Source: CAWGJF01 sp963715745
Lineage (GTDB): Bacteria; Bacteroidota; Ignavibacteria; Ignavibacteriales; Ignavibacteriaceae
Assembly (NCBI GenBank): GCA_963715745.1
Contig: OY970271.1
Coordinates: 2,046,001 to 2,110,000, forward strand
Length of the DNA: 64,000 nt
Direction: 5' to 3'
Both the position numbers and the translations under genes were made by a program. Shown piece after piece: positions 8,872-17,809 of this stretch. Within the stretch, counting starts at the first letter, position 1; every line of letters starts with the position of its first letter. The notes beneath the pieces were generated by a model, which worked only from the letters and a program-made list of their open reading frames with translations, searched no databases and was not told where the DNA came from.

Positions 8872-9750
8872 ATGGAAATTATTGACGGAAAAAAAACAGC
8901 AGCAGAAATAAGATCAGAATTAAAAACTGAGATTGATAAATTAAAATCAGCAGGGAAAAAAGTTCCCGGATTGGTTGTAATTCTTGTTGGTAATGATCCT
9001 GCTTCTGAAATTTATGTAAGAAATAAAGCAAAAGCCTGCGAAGAAATCGGGATGAAATCCAAAGTTGAATTACGTGATAAGGAAATTTCAGAAGCAGATT
9101 TGCTGAGTCTTGTAAACCAGTACAACAATGACAATGATTATCATGGAATTTTAGTACAACTACCTTTACCGAAACATATTAACGAAGACAAAATCATCGA
9201 TGCTATTTCACCAAAAAAAGATGTTGATGGTTTTCATCCGATCAGCATTGGGAAACTTGTTATCGGAAAGGATACTTTTAAATCCTGTACTCCGGCCGGA
9301 ATCCAGGAATTACTGATCCGCTACAAAATTGAAACAAAAGGAAAACACGTTGTTGTTTTAGGAAGGAGCAATATCGTTGGAAAACCGATTGCAAATATTC
9401 TTCTTCAGAAAAAAGAATATGCAAACTCAATTGTAACTGTTTGTCACTCCGCTGCGAAAGATGTTTCAGTTTATACAAAGCAGGCGGATATTCTTATTGC
9501 AGCAATAGGTTCACCGGAATTTGTGAAAGCTGATATGGTGAAAGATGGAGTTGTGGTAATTGATGTTGGAATAAACAGGGTCGAAGATAAAACAAAACCA
9601 AAAGGTTACTGCTTAACTGGGGATGTTGCATTTGATGAAGTTTCAAAAAAAGCTTCTTATATTACACCTGTCCCCGGCGGTGTTGGACCAATGACAATTG
9701 CAATGCTGCTTAAAAATACTTTCAAAGCATATAAAATGTATGGTGAATAA
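8872..9750 (+). CDS. folD: Methylenetetrahydrofolate dehydrogenase / cyclohydrolase
   Basis: 292 aa, normal length. It interconverts 5,10-methylene-THF, methenyl-THF and 10-formyl-THF in the cytosol. Diagnostic motifs: the catalytic-Lys region EIYVRNKAKACEEIGM, VQLPLPKH, KDVDGFHP, GRSNIVGKPIANILL (NADP site), VIDVGINR and PVPGGVGPMTIAMLL. It provides one-carbon units for purine synthesis (purD and guaB lie elsewhere in the window). Its stop abuts the deoC start. Confidence 0.97.
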   Translation: MEIIDGKKTAAEIRSELKTEIDKLKSAGKKVPGLVVILVGNDPASEIYVRNKAKACEEIGMKSKVELRDKEISEADLLSLVNQYNNDNDYHGILVQLPLPKHINEDKIIDAISPKKDVDGFHPISIGKLVIGKDTFKSCTPAGIQELLIRYKIETKGKHVVVLGRSNIVGKPIANILLQKKEYANSIVTVCHSAAKDVSVYTKQADILIAAIGSPEFVKADMVKDGVVVIDVGINRVEDKTKPKGYCLTGDVAFDEVSKKASYITPVPGGVGPMTIAMLLKNTFKAYKMYGE

Positions 9751-9751
9751 A

Positions 9752-10618
9752 ATGGATCATAAAATAGCAAACCTCGATGTATCGCCTGAGTTTTTAGAAA
9801 AAGTTTTTCAGGATTATTACTGCCATGGAGACTCATGCAGAGGATGGGAAACAAATGTTGTAACTCAGCCTAAGGCTATTAAAAATATTGTAGAAGTCGG
9901 TGCATCCAGAATAGCGGCTGGGAAGGGAATAGGAGATAAGTTAAAAGATATAAACATCGCTGGAAAAATTGATCATACTTTACTTAAGCCTGATGCAACA
10001 CCAAATGAAATTTCTGAACTTTGTGAAGAAGCGAGAAAATATTCTTTTGCATCTGTTTGTGTAAACCCAGGTTATGTTTCATTGTGCAGTCAATTACTGG
10101 TCGGAACTTCAGTAAAAGTTTGTACAGTAATTGGTTTTCCATTAGGATCGAATACTACGGAAGTTAAAAAATTTGAAGCCGAACAAGCTCTTCAGAATGG
10201 TGCTACAGAAGTTGATATGGTTATTAATGTTGGTCAGTTAAAAGCGAGGAATTATGATTACGTTGAAAATGATGTCAGACAGGTTGTAAACACAGCGAAA
10301 GCCAAAAACGCAATTTGTAAGGTAATTCTGGAAACTGCTTTGCTTACGGATGAAGAAAAAGTTAAAGCCTGTTTGATTTGTAAAAAAACAGGCGCAGATT
10401 TCGTAAAAACTTCAACCGGGTTCAGCAAAGGCGGAGCAACGGTCGGGGATGTAGCTTTGATGAAATATGTTGTTGGAAAAGAAATGGGAGTAAAAGCTTC
10501 GGGTGGAATAAGGTCAAAAGAAGATGCCGAAGCAATGATTGCTTCCGGTGCCGACAGAATTGGTGCAAGTGCAAGTGTTAAGATTGTTTCAGGCGAAAAA
10601 AGTGAGAGTACTTATTAA
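9752..10618 (+). CDS. deoC: Deoxyribose-phosphate aldolase
   Basis: 288 aa from the ATG at 9752, one base after the folD stop; an alternative in-frame ATG at 9740 would overlap folD. The enzyme splits 2-deoxyribose-5-phosphate into acetaldehyde and glyceraldehyde-3-phosphate. Motifs: KIDHTLLKPDAT, VCVNPGYV, VIGFPLGSN, ATEVDMVINVG, the Schiff-base Lys in ADFVKTSTGF and KASGGIRS. About 70 residues precede the TIM barrel (with YCHGDSCRGWETN), as in the longer DeoC subgroup. Ordered stop-start spacing indicates operon transcription. Confidence 0.95.
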   Translation: MDHKIANLDVSPEFLEKVFQDYYCHGDSCRGWETNVVTQPKAIKNIVEVGASRIAAGKGIGDKLKDINIAGKIDHTLLKPDATPNEISELCEEARKYSFASVCVNPGYVSLCSQLLVGTSVKVCTVIGFPLGSNTTEVKKFEAEQALQNGATEVDMVINVGQLKARNYDYVENDVRQVVNTAKAKNAICKVILETALLTDEEKVKACLICKKTGADFVKTSTGFSKGGATVGDVALMKYVVGKEMGVKASGGIRSKEDAEAMIASGADRIGASASVKIVSGEKSESTY

Positions 10619-10849
10619 ATGATCCTTGATGTTGTTGTAATAAAAACTGATGATGGTGTAACAGCAGAAATTCCTTCATTGAAACATTGTGAATGCTGGG
10701 CTCACGATGAAGATACGGCACTTGATAAAATAACTGAGCTTGCAGCTTTTTATCTTCATGCGGATGAAAAGAAATTGAAACTTGATAAAGCACGAAAATT
10801 GGATAATAAATCAATATACAAACTTGTATTTGAGAAGAGCACTCTGTGA
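10619..10849 (+). CDS. HicB-like small protein without HicA
   Basis: 76 aa. The ATG begins on the base after the deoC stop, and the TGA overlaps the GTG start of the next gene. The sequence (IKTDDGVTAEIPSLKHCECW, then AHDEDTALDKITELAAFYL) follows the HicB/UPF0150 half-RNase-H-like pattern, but no DNA-binding C-terminal domain and no HicA toxin partner are present. Likely a domesticated, stand-alone HicB-fold protein; function unknown. Translational coupling to deoC and trmH suggests it is really expressed. Confidence 0.7.
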   Translation: MILDVVVIKTDDGVTAEIPSLKHCECWAHDEDTALDKITELAAFYLHADEKKLKLDKARKLDNKSIYKLVFEKSTL

Positions 10850-11433
10850 AAAACAGAACTGATAAAAGAATTGAAAAGCTAACAAATGTAATCAAATCCC
10901 GTCAGCCTTCCTTAAAATTAGTATTAGAAAACATTCACGATCCTCACAACGTTAGCGCAATTTTCAGAACCTGTGATTCGGCAGGAATCCCAAAAGTTTC
11001 ATTGATTTACAACATAGAAAAGTTTCCAAGAATTGGGAAAAAATCTTCAGCCTCTGCATTTAAATGGGTTGAAAAAGAAAAATTTAAAACTGTTGAAGAC
11101 TGTTATGCAGAATTAAGAAAAGATGGATTTAAGATTTATGCTTCTGCAATAACAGAAAATACTGTAGATGTCTATGAATTAGATTTCACAAAAAAGTGTG
11201 CAATTGTTATGGGTAATGAAAACAGGGGATTATCAGAAGAAGCAATCGGACAAGCTGATGTTCAATTCAAAATTCCGATGTTTGGTATGGTTCAAAGCCT
11301 GAATGTTTCTGTATCCGCAGCAATTGTTGTTTACGAAGCGTTGAGACAAAGATTAAAAAGTAATAAATTTAATGCTAGTGAATTAAATGAGAAACAAATT
11401 GCAGATATGCTTAGTCTATGGTCTGAGAAATAA
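10846..11433 (+). CDS. TrmH/SpoU-family RNA 2'-O-methyltransferase
   Basis: 195 aa, GTG start overlapping the previous stop by 4 nt. SPOUT motifs: NIHDPHNVSAIFRTCDSAG (motif 1 with the Arg), IVMGNENRGLS (motif 2) and IPMFGMVQSLNVSVSAAIVVYE (motif 3, knot). The single-domain, short form resembles TrmH, which methylates G18 of tRNA, but rRNA targets cannot be excluded. It precedes aroA by 14 bp. Confidence 0.9.
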   Translation: MKNRTDKRIEKLTNVIKSRQPSLKLVLENIHDPHNVSAIFRTCDSAGIPKVSLIYNIEKFPRIGKKSSASAFKWVEKEKFKTVEDCYAELRKDGFKIYASAITENTVDVYELDFTKKCAIVMGNENRGLSEEAIGQADVQFKIPMFGMVQSLNVSVSAAIVVYEALRQRLKSNKFNASELNEKQIADMLSLWSEK

Positions 11434-11447
11434 TTATCGAGGTAAGA

Positions 11448-12734
11448 ATGGACCAAAAGTTTGAAAAGATTTCAAAAGTTAATGGAACACTAAAACTTCC
11501 GGGTGACAAATCTATTTCCCATCGTGCACTTTTGTTTGCCGGAATGGCAAATGGTACATCACTAATCTTAAATCTATCCGAAGCAGATGATGTTAAATCC
11601 ACAAAAAGTTGTCTGGAACAGCTTGGAATAATATTTCACGAAAATCAAAACTCTCTTTTTGTTGATGGATTAGGATTCAAAGGATTTAAAAAATCTGAAA
11701 ATGAATTAAATGCCGGTAACTCAGGAACTACTGCAAGATTATTGACAGGAATTCTTTCTGCACAAAATTTTGATAGCGTAATTACAGGTGATAGTTCTTT
11801 AAAAAGCAGGCCTATGAAAAGAGTTATTACACCTTTGAAACAAATGGGTGCAGATATAAAAGCTAAAGATGATGAGTTCCTTCCGATTGAAATTTTACCG
11901 GTAAGTGAATTAAAAAATATTGAATATACACTGCCTGTAGCCAGTGCACAGGTTAAAAGTGCTGTGCTGCTTGCAGGTTTGTTTGAAAAAGAAAAAACAT
12001 TTGTCATTGAAAAGAAATCTTCAAGGGATCATACGGAAAGAATGCTGAAGCTTGAAATTGAAATGAAAGATAATTTAAGATATGTGAGTTCCTCAAAATT
12101 AAATTATCCAACAGCGGGAGAATTTTTTATTCCTGGTGATATTTCCACAGCGGCATATTTTATTGTTTTGACTCTATTTTCAAAAGATTCTGAATTGATA
12201 ATTGAAAATGTTTCACTAAATCCTACACGGTTGGGCTTCGTAAATCATTTAAAGAAAATGGGGGCGGATATTAAAATCGAAATCAAAAGTGAAAGTAAGG
12301 GTGAGCCTTTCGGGAGCTTAACTGTAAAAAGCAGTGATCTGGAAAATAAAGAGATAAGTAAAGACGCAGCCCCGGGATTGATTGATGAGCTTCCGGTTCT
12401 TTCAGTTGCCGGAATTTTTGCTGATGGTGATTTTGAATTAAGAGGTGCTTCAGAATTAAGAGTAAAGGAGACAGATCGAATTCAAACTTTTATTTTTAAT
12501 CTTGAAGACTCCGGATTGGGAATTGAAAAATTTGAAGATGGCTATAAATTATCAGGAAGCTTAAAATCATTCAGTAAGAAAAAGACTTTTAATAGTTTTG
12601 GAGATCACAGGATGGCAATGACTTTTGCTGTATTATCTAGTTTAATGTCTTCGGGAGGAGTTGTTGAAAATTTTGAATGTGCCTCAGTTTCAAATCCACG
12701 ATTTTTAGAACAACTTAAATCGATTTCTGCTTAA
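11448..12734 (+). CDS. aroA: 5-enolpyruvylshikimate-3-phosphate synthase
   Basis: 428 aa, the usual length. It joins shikimate-3-phosphate and PEP in chorismate synthesis. Motifs: LPGDKSISHRALLFAG (PEP/S3P site), LNAGNSGTTARLL, ASAQVKSAVLLAGL, LRVKETDRI and FGDHRMAM. Last gene of the forward operon; its stop faces the bshC stop across 2 bp. The first enzyme of the same pathway (DAHP synthase) is at 35049. Confidence 0.97.
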   Translation: MDQKFEKISKVNGTLKLPGDKSISHRALLFAGMANGTSLILNLSEADDVKSTKSCLEQLGIIFHENQNSLFVDGLGFKGFKKSENELNAGNSGTTARLLTGILSAQNFDSVITGDSSLKSRPMKRVITPLKQMGADIKAKDDEFLPIEILPVSELKNIEYTLPVASAQVKSAVLLAGLFEKEKTFVIEKKSSRDHTERMLKLEIEMKDNLRYVSSSKLNYPTAGEFFIPGDISTAAYFIVLTLFSKDSELIIENVSLNPTRLGFVNHLKKMGADIKIEIKSESKGEPFGSLTVKSSDLENKEISKDAAPGLIDELPVLSVAGIFADGDFELRGASELRVKETDRIQTFIFNLEDSGLGIEKFEDGYKLSGSLKSFSKKKTFNSFGDHRMAMTFAVLSSLMSSGGVVENFECASVSNPRFLEQLKSISA

Positions 12735-12736
12735 AA

Positions 12737-14362
12737 CTATATTTCAATTACCTGGTGCTCGAATTTATCGATCTGTATTTTATTATATAATCTGTTCAGA
12801 AAATCAGGACCGTATTTGTTAACGAAGTAAGTAAAGTTTAAAACTCTTTCCTGCAAATTTAATTCCGGAAAAAGAATTGTTGCAGCTTTGTCAATTTGTC
12901 TGAGTGTAACATCATATCTTTTATTTTGGGCATCTTCTGCTTTTCTTTTTAATTCATCAAGTGAATTAAATATCTTATCTTTATATTTTTTTGAAGCATC
13001 CGCAGTGGTCTTATCAATCTGAAAAAGCTTTTCTTTCAAATGATCAAAAGCAAGATCAATATTTGAATTCATTTCATTAAAAATATCATTAAGAGAAATT
13101 TCAGATATTGAATCAATCACTTTTTTCTTTGATCCTTCAACATCCATAAAAATATCATTTATTGTCAGACCATATTTATCAAGTGTTTTTTTGATATTTC
13201 CTTCGAGAATGGTAACTGAAGATCTTGGATAAATAACCGGGGGGATTACTTCAAAAAAATTATAGAGTGGTTTTATCTGGGCGAAGTAAGAAATTTCGCT
13301 TGGACCAGCAATGTAAAATGCAGTTGGAAGTAAATAATCCTGACAAACCGGTCTGAGTAAAACATTTGGACTAAAATTTTCAGGTTCAGATTCCACAAGT
13401 TCAAGTATTTGTTCAAGGTTATAATTTTTTCTTTTCCTTTTTAGCCGAAAATCGTTTTCAACCGGTTCTATTGAATATCTTCCATCTTCAATACTTAAAA
13501 AAAGATTAACCGGCTTTACCTTAACCTGAGCATGATATCTTTCTTCAAGTTCAGCACTTACATGAACAAGTTTGTCGGTGTATTGTCTGAATTCAGCAAG
13601 TTCTTTTTTAAAAACAGGTTTTAACAATTCTTTTACTTTTTTATCCTGGGGGTCAAAAATAACAAGACCTGAATCATCAAAAACTGAATGAATTAAATTT
13701 TTGAAGGCTTCTTTAAATGAAGCACCTTCCTTGTAAAAAGTTTGCAGATTATTTATCAGAGTGTCTTTAAATTCAGTATCTCTAAGCTGTTCAGAAATTT
13801 TACTTATAAAATCAGAAACTGAAGAATCAAATTTTAAAGGACCAACGCTTTGTTTGGCTTCATCTTCAGGAATTTCTTCACCATATCCAATAGTTACCAG
13901 CTTATTCTGATCATCAATTGTTGTGAGTGTTCTAACCTCATTGAAATCGTGATCATCTCCTTCAAGCCAGAACACCGGAACAAAATTAAAATCGTCATAC
14001 CGTTCGGATAAATGTTCACTTAATTTTATTGCAGTGATAATTTTATAGAATGTGTAAAGAGGTCCGCCTAAAATTCCAAGTTGTTGTCCGGTTACAATTG
14101 CAAGAGTTTTCTTATCAGATAATGATTGTATATTTTTTTTAGTCAGTTCAGAATAATCAAGACCTTGATACTGATTCTGAATAATCGAACCAAGTTGTGA
14201 GGAAAAACTTCTTTTAGATTCGGTAATTGATTTAAATATTTTTAAATAAGAATCCCGGCTTCTAAAATCACAAGCAAAGTATTCTTTTACATTTTCAAAT
14301 TCGTATAAATAATCCAAAAATAGATTCTGATGACCCGGAATGTCACAGAAATTAATGTACAT
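12737..14362 (-). CDS. bshC: Putative cysteine ligase of bacillithiol synthesis (BshC)
   Basis: 541 aa. Diagnostic stretches: VTGQQLGILGGPLYTFYK, FVPVFWLEGDDHDFNE, YYLLPTAFYIAGPSEISYF-like residues (here DYLLPTAFYIAGPSEISYFA), and a long coiled-coil segment near 425-480. BshC adds Cys to GlcN-malate, the last step to the thiol bacillithiol. bshA and bshB are not in this window. It is convergent with aroA and its promoter region (14363-14523) is shared with the divergent radical SAM gene. Confidence 0.94.
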   Translation of the reverse strand: MYINFCDIPGHQNLFLDYLYEFENVKEYFACDFRSRDSYLKIFKSITESKRSFSSQLGSIIQNQYQGLDYSELTKKNIQSLSDKKTLAIVTGQQLGILGGPLYTFYKIITAIKLSEHLSERYDDFNFVPVFWLEGDDHDFNEVRTLTTIDDQNKLVTIGYGEEIPEDEAKQSVGPLKFDSSVSDFISKISEQLRDTEFKDTLINNLQTFYKEGASFKEAFKNLIHSVFDDSGLVIFDPQDKKVKELLKPVFKKELAEFRQYTDKLVHVSAELEERYHAQVKVKPVNLFLSIEDGRYSIEPVENDFRLKRKRKNYNLEQILELVESEPENFSPNVLLRPVCQDYLLPTAFYIAGPSEISYFAQIKPLYNFFEVIPPVIYPRSSVTILEGNIKKTLDKYGLTINDIFMDVEGSKKKVIDSISEISLNDIFNEMNSNIDLAFDHLKEKLFQIDKTTADASKKYKDKIFNSLDELKRKAEDAQNKRYDVTLRQIDKAATILFPELNLQERVLNFTYFVNKYGPDFLNRLYNKIQIDKFEHQVIEI

Positions 14363-14523
14363 GAAAACTCCATTTTAGTTAAAGTATTTCAGTAAGATTG
14401 GAAATGACACTGAAAAAATATGGATTTTGACACCAATTAAAAAGAAACTTGAAGTGCTAAAATTCTTATTTTGCACTTTTATATTTATTTTCCTATTGAT
14501 TTGAAAAAGTTAAAAGCATTTAC

Positions 14524-15540
14524 TTGGAAATAAATTTCTTTAAATATCTTTCTGTGGCAAGAATATTTAATGTTTTGAAAATAGTTTCTTCATTTTATCT
14601 TTCAAAACTTATAAAGAAGCCAATTGTTTGGGGTATGCCAATTTCGTATTCCATTGAACCGACCAACCATTGCAATCTTAAATGCCCTGAATGTCCATCT
14701 GGATTAGGATCTTTGACCCGCCCGCTTGGTTTACTGAAATTTGATGAGTTTAGAAAAATGATAGATGAAATTTACAAGACTGGATTTTATGTGCAGCTAT
14801 TTTTTCAAGGAGAGCCATTTATTAACAAACAGCTTTCACAGATGATAAATTATGCCCGGAGTAAGAATGTGTACATCTCAATTAGTACAAATGGTCATTT
14901 TATTAATGATAAAAATGTGGATGATGTTTTAAAAAATGCACCGGATAAGCTAATTTACTCGATTGACGGACTTGATGAAGAAAGCTATCAAAATTACAGG
15001 GTAGGAGGAACTTTCAAACAGGCAGATGAAGGTTTAAGATCACTTATCAATAGAAGAAACGAACTTGGTATGAAAAAACCTTTTGTCGAGTTACAGTTTA
15101 TTGTTATGAAACAAAACGAACACCAGATGGATGATGTATTAAAATATGGAAATGATGCTGGAGTGAATAAAGTTGTTTTTAAAACTATGCAAATTTCATC
15201 TTATGAGAATGCGCTAAAGTTTTTACCATCTAATAATAAATACAGAAGATATAAAGTGGGAAACGGACACTTTGAAATAAAGGGCGGAATTAAAAATCAC
15301 TGCTTTGCGTTGTGGAGAACTTCGGTTATTACGTGGGACGGAAAAGTTGTTCCTTGCTGCTTTGATAAAGATGCAGAATTCACACTCGGAACATTAAATG
15401 GAACCGGGTTTTCTGAAATCTGGAAATCGGAAGATTACATGAAATTCAGAAGTAATGTTTTACATGACAGAAATTCCATTTCAATGTGTACAAATTGTAC
15501 TGAAGGATTAAAAGTAAATATATTTGAAATAGAACAATAA
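14524..15540 (+). CDS. Radical SAM / SPASM domain protein
   Basis: 338 aa from a TTG; the TTG has no clear ribosome site, so the start could differ. The radical SAM cluster motif is CNLKCPEC (CxxxCxxC) around residue 52-59, preceded by SIEPTNH. A C-terminal SPASM-type Cys set (CFALWR, VPCCFD, CTNCTEG) would bind an auxiliary FeS cluster. Substrate unknown. It is the first gene of an operon with a flippase-like membrane protein (8-bp gap) and a glycosyltransferase, so a cell-surface lipid or glycan modification is a reasonable guess. Confidence 0.87.
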   Translation: MEINFFKYLSVARIFNVLKIVSSFYLSKLIKKPIVWGMPISYSIEPTNHCNLKCPECPSGLGSLTRPLGLLKFDEFRKMIDEIYKTGFYVQLFFQGEPFINKQLSQMINYARSKNVYISISTNGHFINDKNVDDVLKNAPDKLIYSIDGLDEESYQNYRVGGTFKQADEGLRSLINRRNELGMKKPFVELQFIVMKQNEHQMDDVLKYGNDAGVNKVVFKTMQISSYENALKFLPSNNKYRRYKVGNGHFEIKGGIKNHCFALWRTSVITWDGKVVPCCFDKDAEFTLGTLNGTGFSEIWKSEDYMKFRSNVLHDRNSISMCTNCTEGLKVNIFEIEQ

Positions 15541-15548
15541 CATTTTTT

Positions 15549-16535
15549 GTGGAACTTACATCTAAAGCTACTCCATTCTTTCAGCTGATAAAAAAGCACC
15601 GTCCCCGGATTCTGTCAGGGATAAAAATCTTAATTTCCATAGGTTTACTTGCTTACCTTGTTATAGCAATTGACTATGAATCGATAATAAATGCAGTTGA
15701 GGATGCTGATGTTTTATTAGTAATGATCGCCTTTGGATTAAGCTTTGTAAATATTTATTTACAATACTTTAAATGGAAATTAACCTGCTCAAAATTTTTG
15801 AATGAAGAAAATAAATCAAAAATTCTTACTTCTTTGTTTCATGGATTTTCTGGCGGAATAATTACCCCTATGCGGGTAGGTGAGTTTTTCGGAAGAGCCA
15901 TCAGCTTTAAAGATAAACCGATTTCAATAATAACCATAGCAACATTAGTGGATAAATCATTTCCGTTGCTAATTGTGACCTTTCTGGGAACAATTTCCAG
16001 TCTTATTTTTATTTATGTGTTTTACAATGTATCATTTTACATAATAGTTGCATTATTCATTGTTTTATTTTCAGCATTTTATGTTCTGATTCTTCTGGTA
16101 ATGAGCGAAAAATTCTGGGATTCTGTGTTCTTTTCAAGATTAAGAAAGTATAAACGCATTTCGGATTTTGTGACCCAGGTTAAATCTTTAAATTCTCTTG
16201 ATAAAATATTTTTTATCAGGATGATATTTTTATCACTTTTGTTTTACTTTTGCTACCTGATTCAATATTCTATTTTGGTTTCTGCTTTTTCTCATAACTT
16301 TAATTCGCTTAGTTATATTTGGGTTGGAACTCTGATAATTTTTATAAAGTCAGTTGTACCTCCTATTTCATTGGGTGAGCTTGGAATTCGTGAAGGAGCA
16401 TCCATATTCTTCTTAACAAAGCTTGGTGAAACTGCCTCAACTGCTTTTAACGCATCAATTTTTCTTTTTCTTATAAATCTTCTCCTTCCTTCTTTGGTTG
16501 GATTCTTTTTAATGCTTAAAAAAACAAATGCCTGA
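15549..16535 (+). CDS. LPG-synthase-TM/UPF0104-type integral membrane protein
   Basis: 328 aa, GTG start. About eight hydrophobic segments. It has the family signatures GGIITPMRVGEFFGRA and SVVPPISLGELGIREGAS, which are typical of the flippase-like domain found in MprF and in stand-alone UPF0104/AglD proteins. Likely moves or handles a lipid-linked substrate in the inner membrane. Its end overlaps the GT2 start by 8 nt, which indicates tight coupling. Confidence 0.88.
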   Translation: MELTSKATPFFQLIKKHRPRILSGIKILISIGLLAYLVIAIDYESIINAVEDADVLLVMIAFGLSFVNIYLQYFKWKLTCSKFLNEENKSKILTSLFHGFSGGIITPMRVGEFFGRAISFKDKPISIITIATLVDKSFPLLIVTFLGTISSLIFIYVFYNVSFYIIVALFIVLFSAFYVLILLVMSEKFWDSVFFSRLRKYKRISDFVTQVKSLNSLDKIFFIRMIFLSLLFYFCYLIQYSILVSAFSHNFNSLSYIWVGTLIIFIKSVVPPISLGELGIREGASIFFLTKLGETASTAFNASIFLFLINLLLPSLVGFFLMLKKTNA

Positions 16536-17664
16536 AAAATTACTCATCTTTTCCGTTTCAATTCTTCTGTTTCATTACCTCTTCTTCATTATGAAAATTA
16601 CCCGCGGACTTTCGAAACTCAGATCAAATAATAATTGGAATTATAAAAATTCATTTGTTTCCGTAATAATACCTTTTCGGAATGAAGAGAATAATTTACC
16701 TGAAAATGTTTCCAGCATTCAGAATGTAAATTTTAATCCTGACAAACTTGAAATTATTTATGTAAATGATAATTCGACAGATAATTCGATTGAAGCTTTA
16801 AGAAGTTCAATTAATTCTAATAATATAAAAATCATTTCTGTTCCGGATGAATACTCACCAAATGCTCATAAAAAAAGAGCAATTAGATTTGGGATAGAAA
16901 ATTCGTCAGGTGATATAATTGTCACTTCGGATGCTGACTGCACTTATAACCAAAACTGGTTGAATTCTTTGTTAAGTAATTTGGACGAAGAAACCGGATT
17001 TGTTTCAGGACCTGTTAAATTTAAATCCGAAAGAAAATTTTTCTCTCAAATTCAACAGCTTGAATTTGCCGGACTTATAATTGTCGGTGCTGGATTAATT
17101 GGAAGCGGATCTCCAACAATCTGTAATGCTGCGAACATTGCCTATCGAAAAAAAGTTTTTGATGAAGTGAATGGCTTCACAGATAATTTAAATATCTCAT
17201 CCGGCGACGATGAATTTCTAATGCAGAAAATTGCAAAATCAGAAAATTACAAAGTGAAATTTTCAGTCCACCCTGATTCATTTGTAGAGACAAGTGCGAA
17301 TAAAAACCTGAATGAATTTTATCATCAGCGGAAAAGATGGGCGAGCAAAGGATTATTCTACAACAGCAAAATATTAATTCTTCGTCTTATACTTATATTT
17401 CTGTTTTTTCTTTCCATAATCATTCTTCCGTTTACTTCAACCTGGTTTGGAAAACTTTCACTTTATCTTTTTCTAATTAGTTTTATTGCAAAACTGATTT
17501 ATGAATATCTTCTACTTTTAAAGGGTAAATTAGTTTTTTTTTCTGAACTTTCTTTTAAACATTTTTTGATTGCAGAGATTCTTCATATTCCTTACATTTT
17601 AATTGCCGGTATCTCAGGATTGTTTGGTAATTATTTGTGGAAGGAAAGAAAAGTCAGAAGATAG
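16528..17664 (+). CDS. Family-2 glycosyltransferase, membrane anchored
   Basis: 378 aa. An N-terminal membrane segment is followed by a GT-A domain: SVIIPFRNEENNLPEN, VNDNSTDNS, the DxD-like SDADC and the acceptor-side QRKRW motif. Three C-terminal membrane helices follow (about 285-365). This architecture is that of processive or lipid-acceptor GT2 enzymes. With the upstream flippase-like protein and radical SAM enzyme it forms a three-gene unit; product unknown. Confidence 0.9.
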   Translation: MPEKLLIFSVSILLFHYLFFIMKITRGLSKLRSNNNWNYKNSFVSVIIPFRNEENNLPENVSSIQNVNFNPDKLEIIYVNDNSTDNSIEALRSSINSNNIKIISVPDEYSPNAHKKRAIRFGIENSSGDIIVTSDADCTYNQNWLNSLLSNLDEETGFVSGPVKFKSERKFFSQIQQLEFAGLIIVGAGLIGSGSPTICNAANIAYRKKVFDEVNGFTDNLNISSGDDEFLMQKIAKSENYKVKFSVHPDSFVETSANKNLNEFYHQRKRWASKGLFYNSKILILRLILIFLFFLSIIILPFTSTWFGKLSLYLFLISFIAKLIYEYLLLLKGKLVFFSELSFKHFLIAEILHIPYILIAGISGLFGNYLWKERKVRR

Positions 17665-17809
17665 ATTTACTTGTCCAACTGTTATTATCCCACTGTTCAA
17701 TAAAATAGACATTTCTCAACAGAATTCTTCGAAAATTCATTGTTTTCAAGGTTTTTTGACTGGTACGTTCATTGGTTAAATAGGCATAAAACCTTAACGG
17801 AGGTAAAAA

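Noticed and set aside
7046..9750. Restriction-modification system around the methyltransferase
   Set aside because: Neighbours are ymdB and folD; no endonuclease or specificity subunit.
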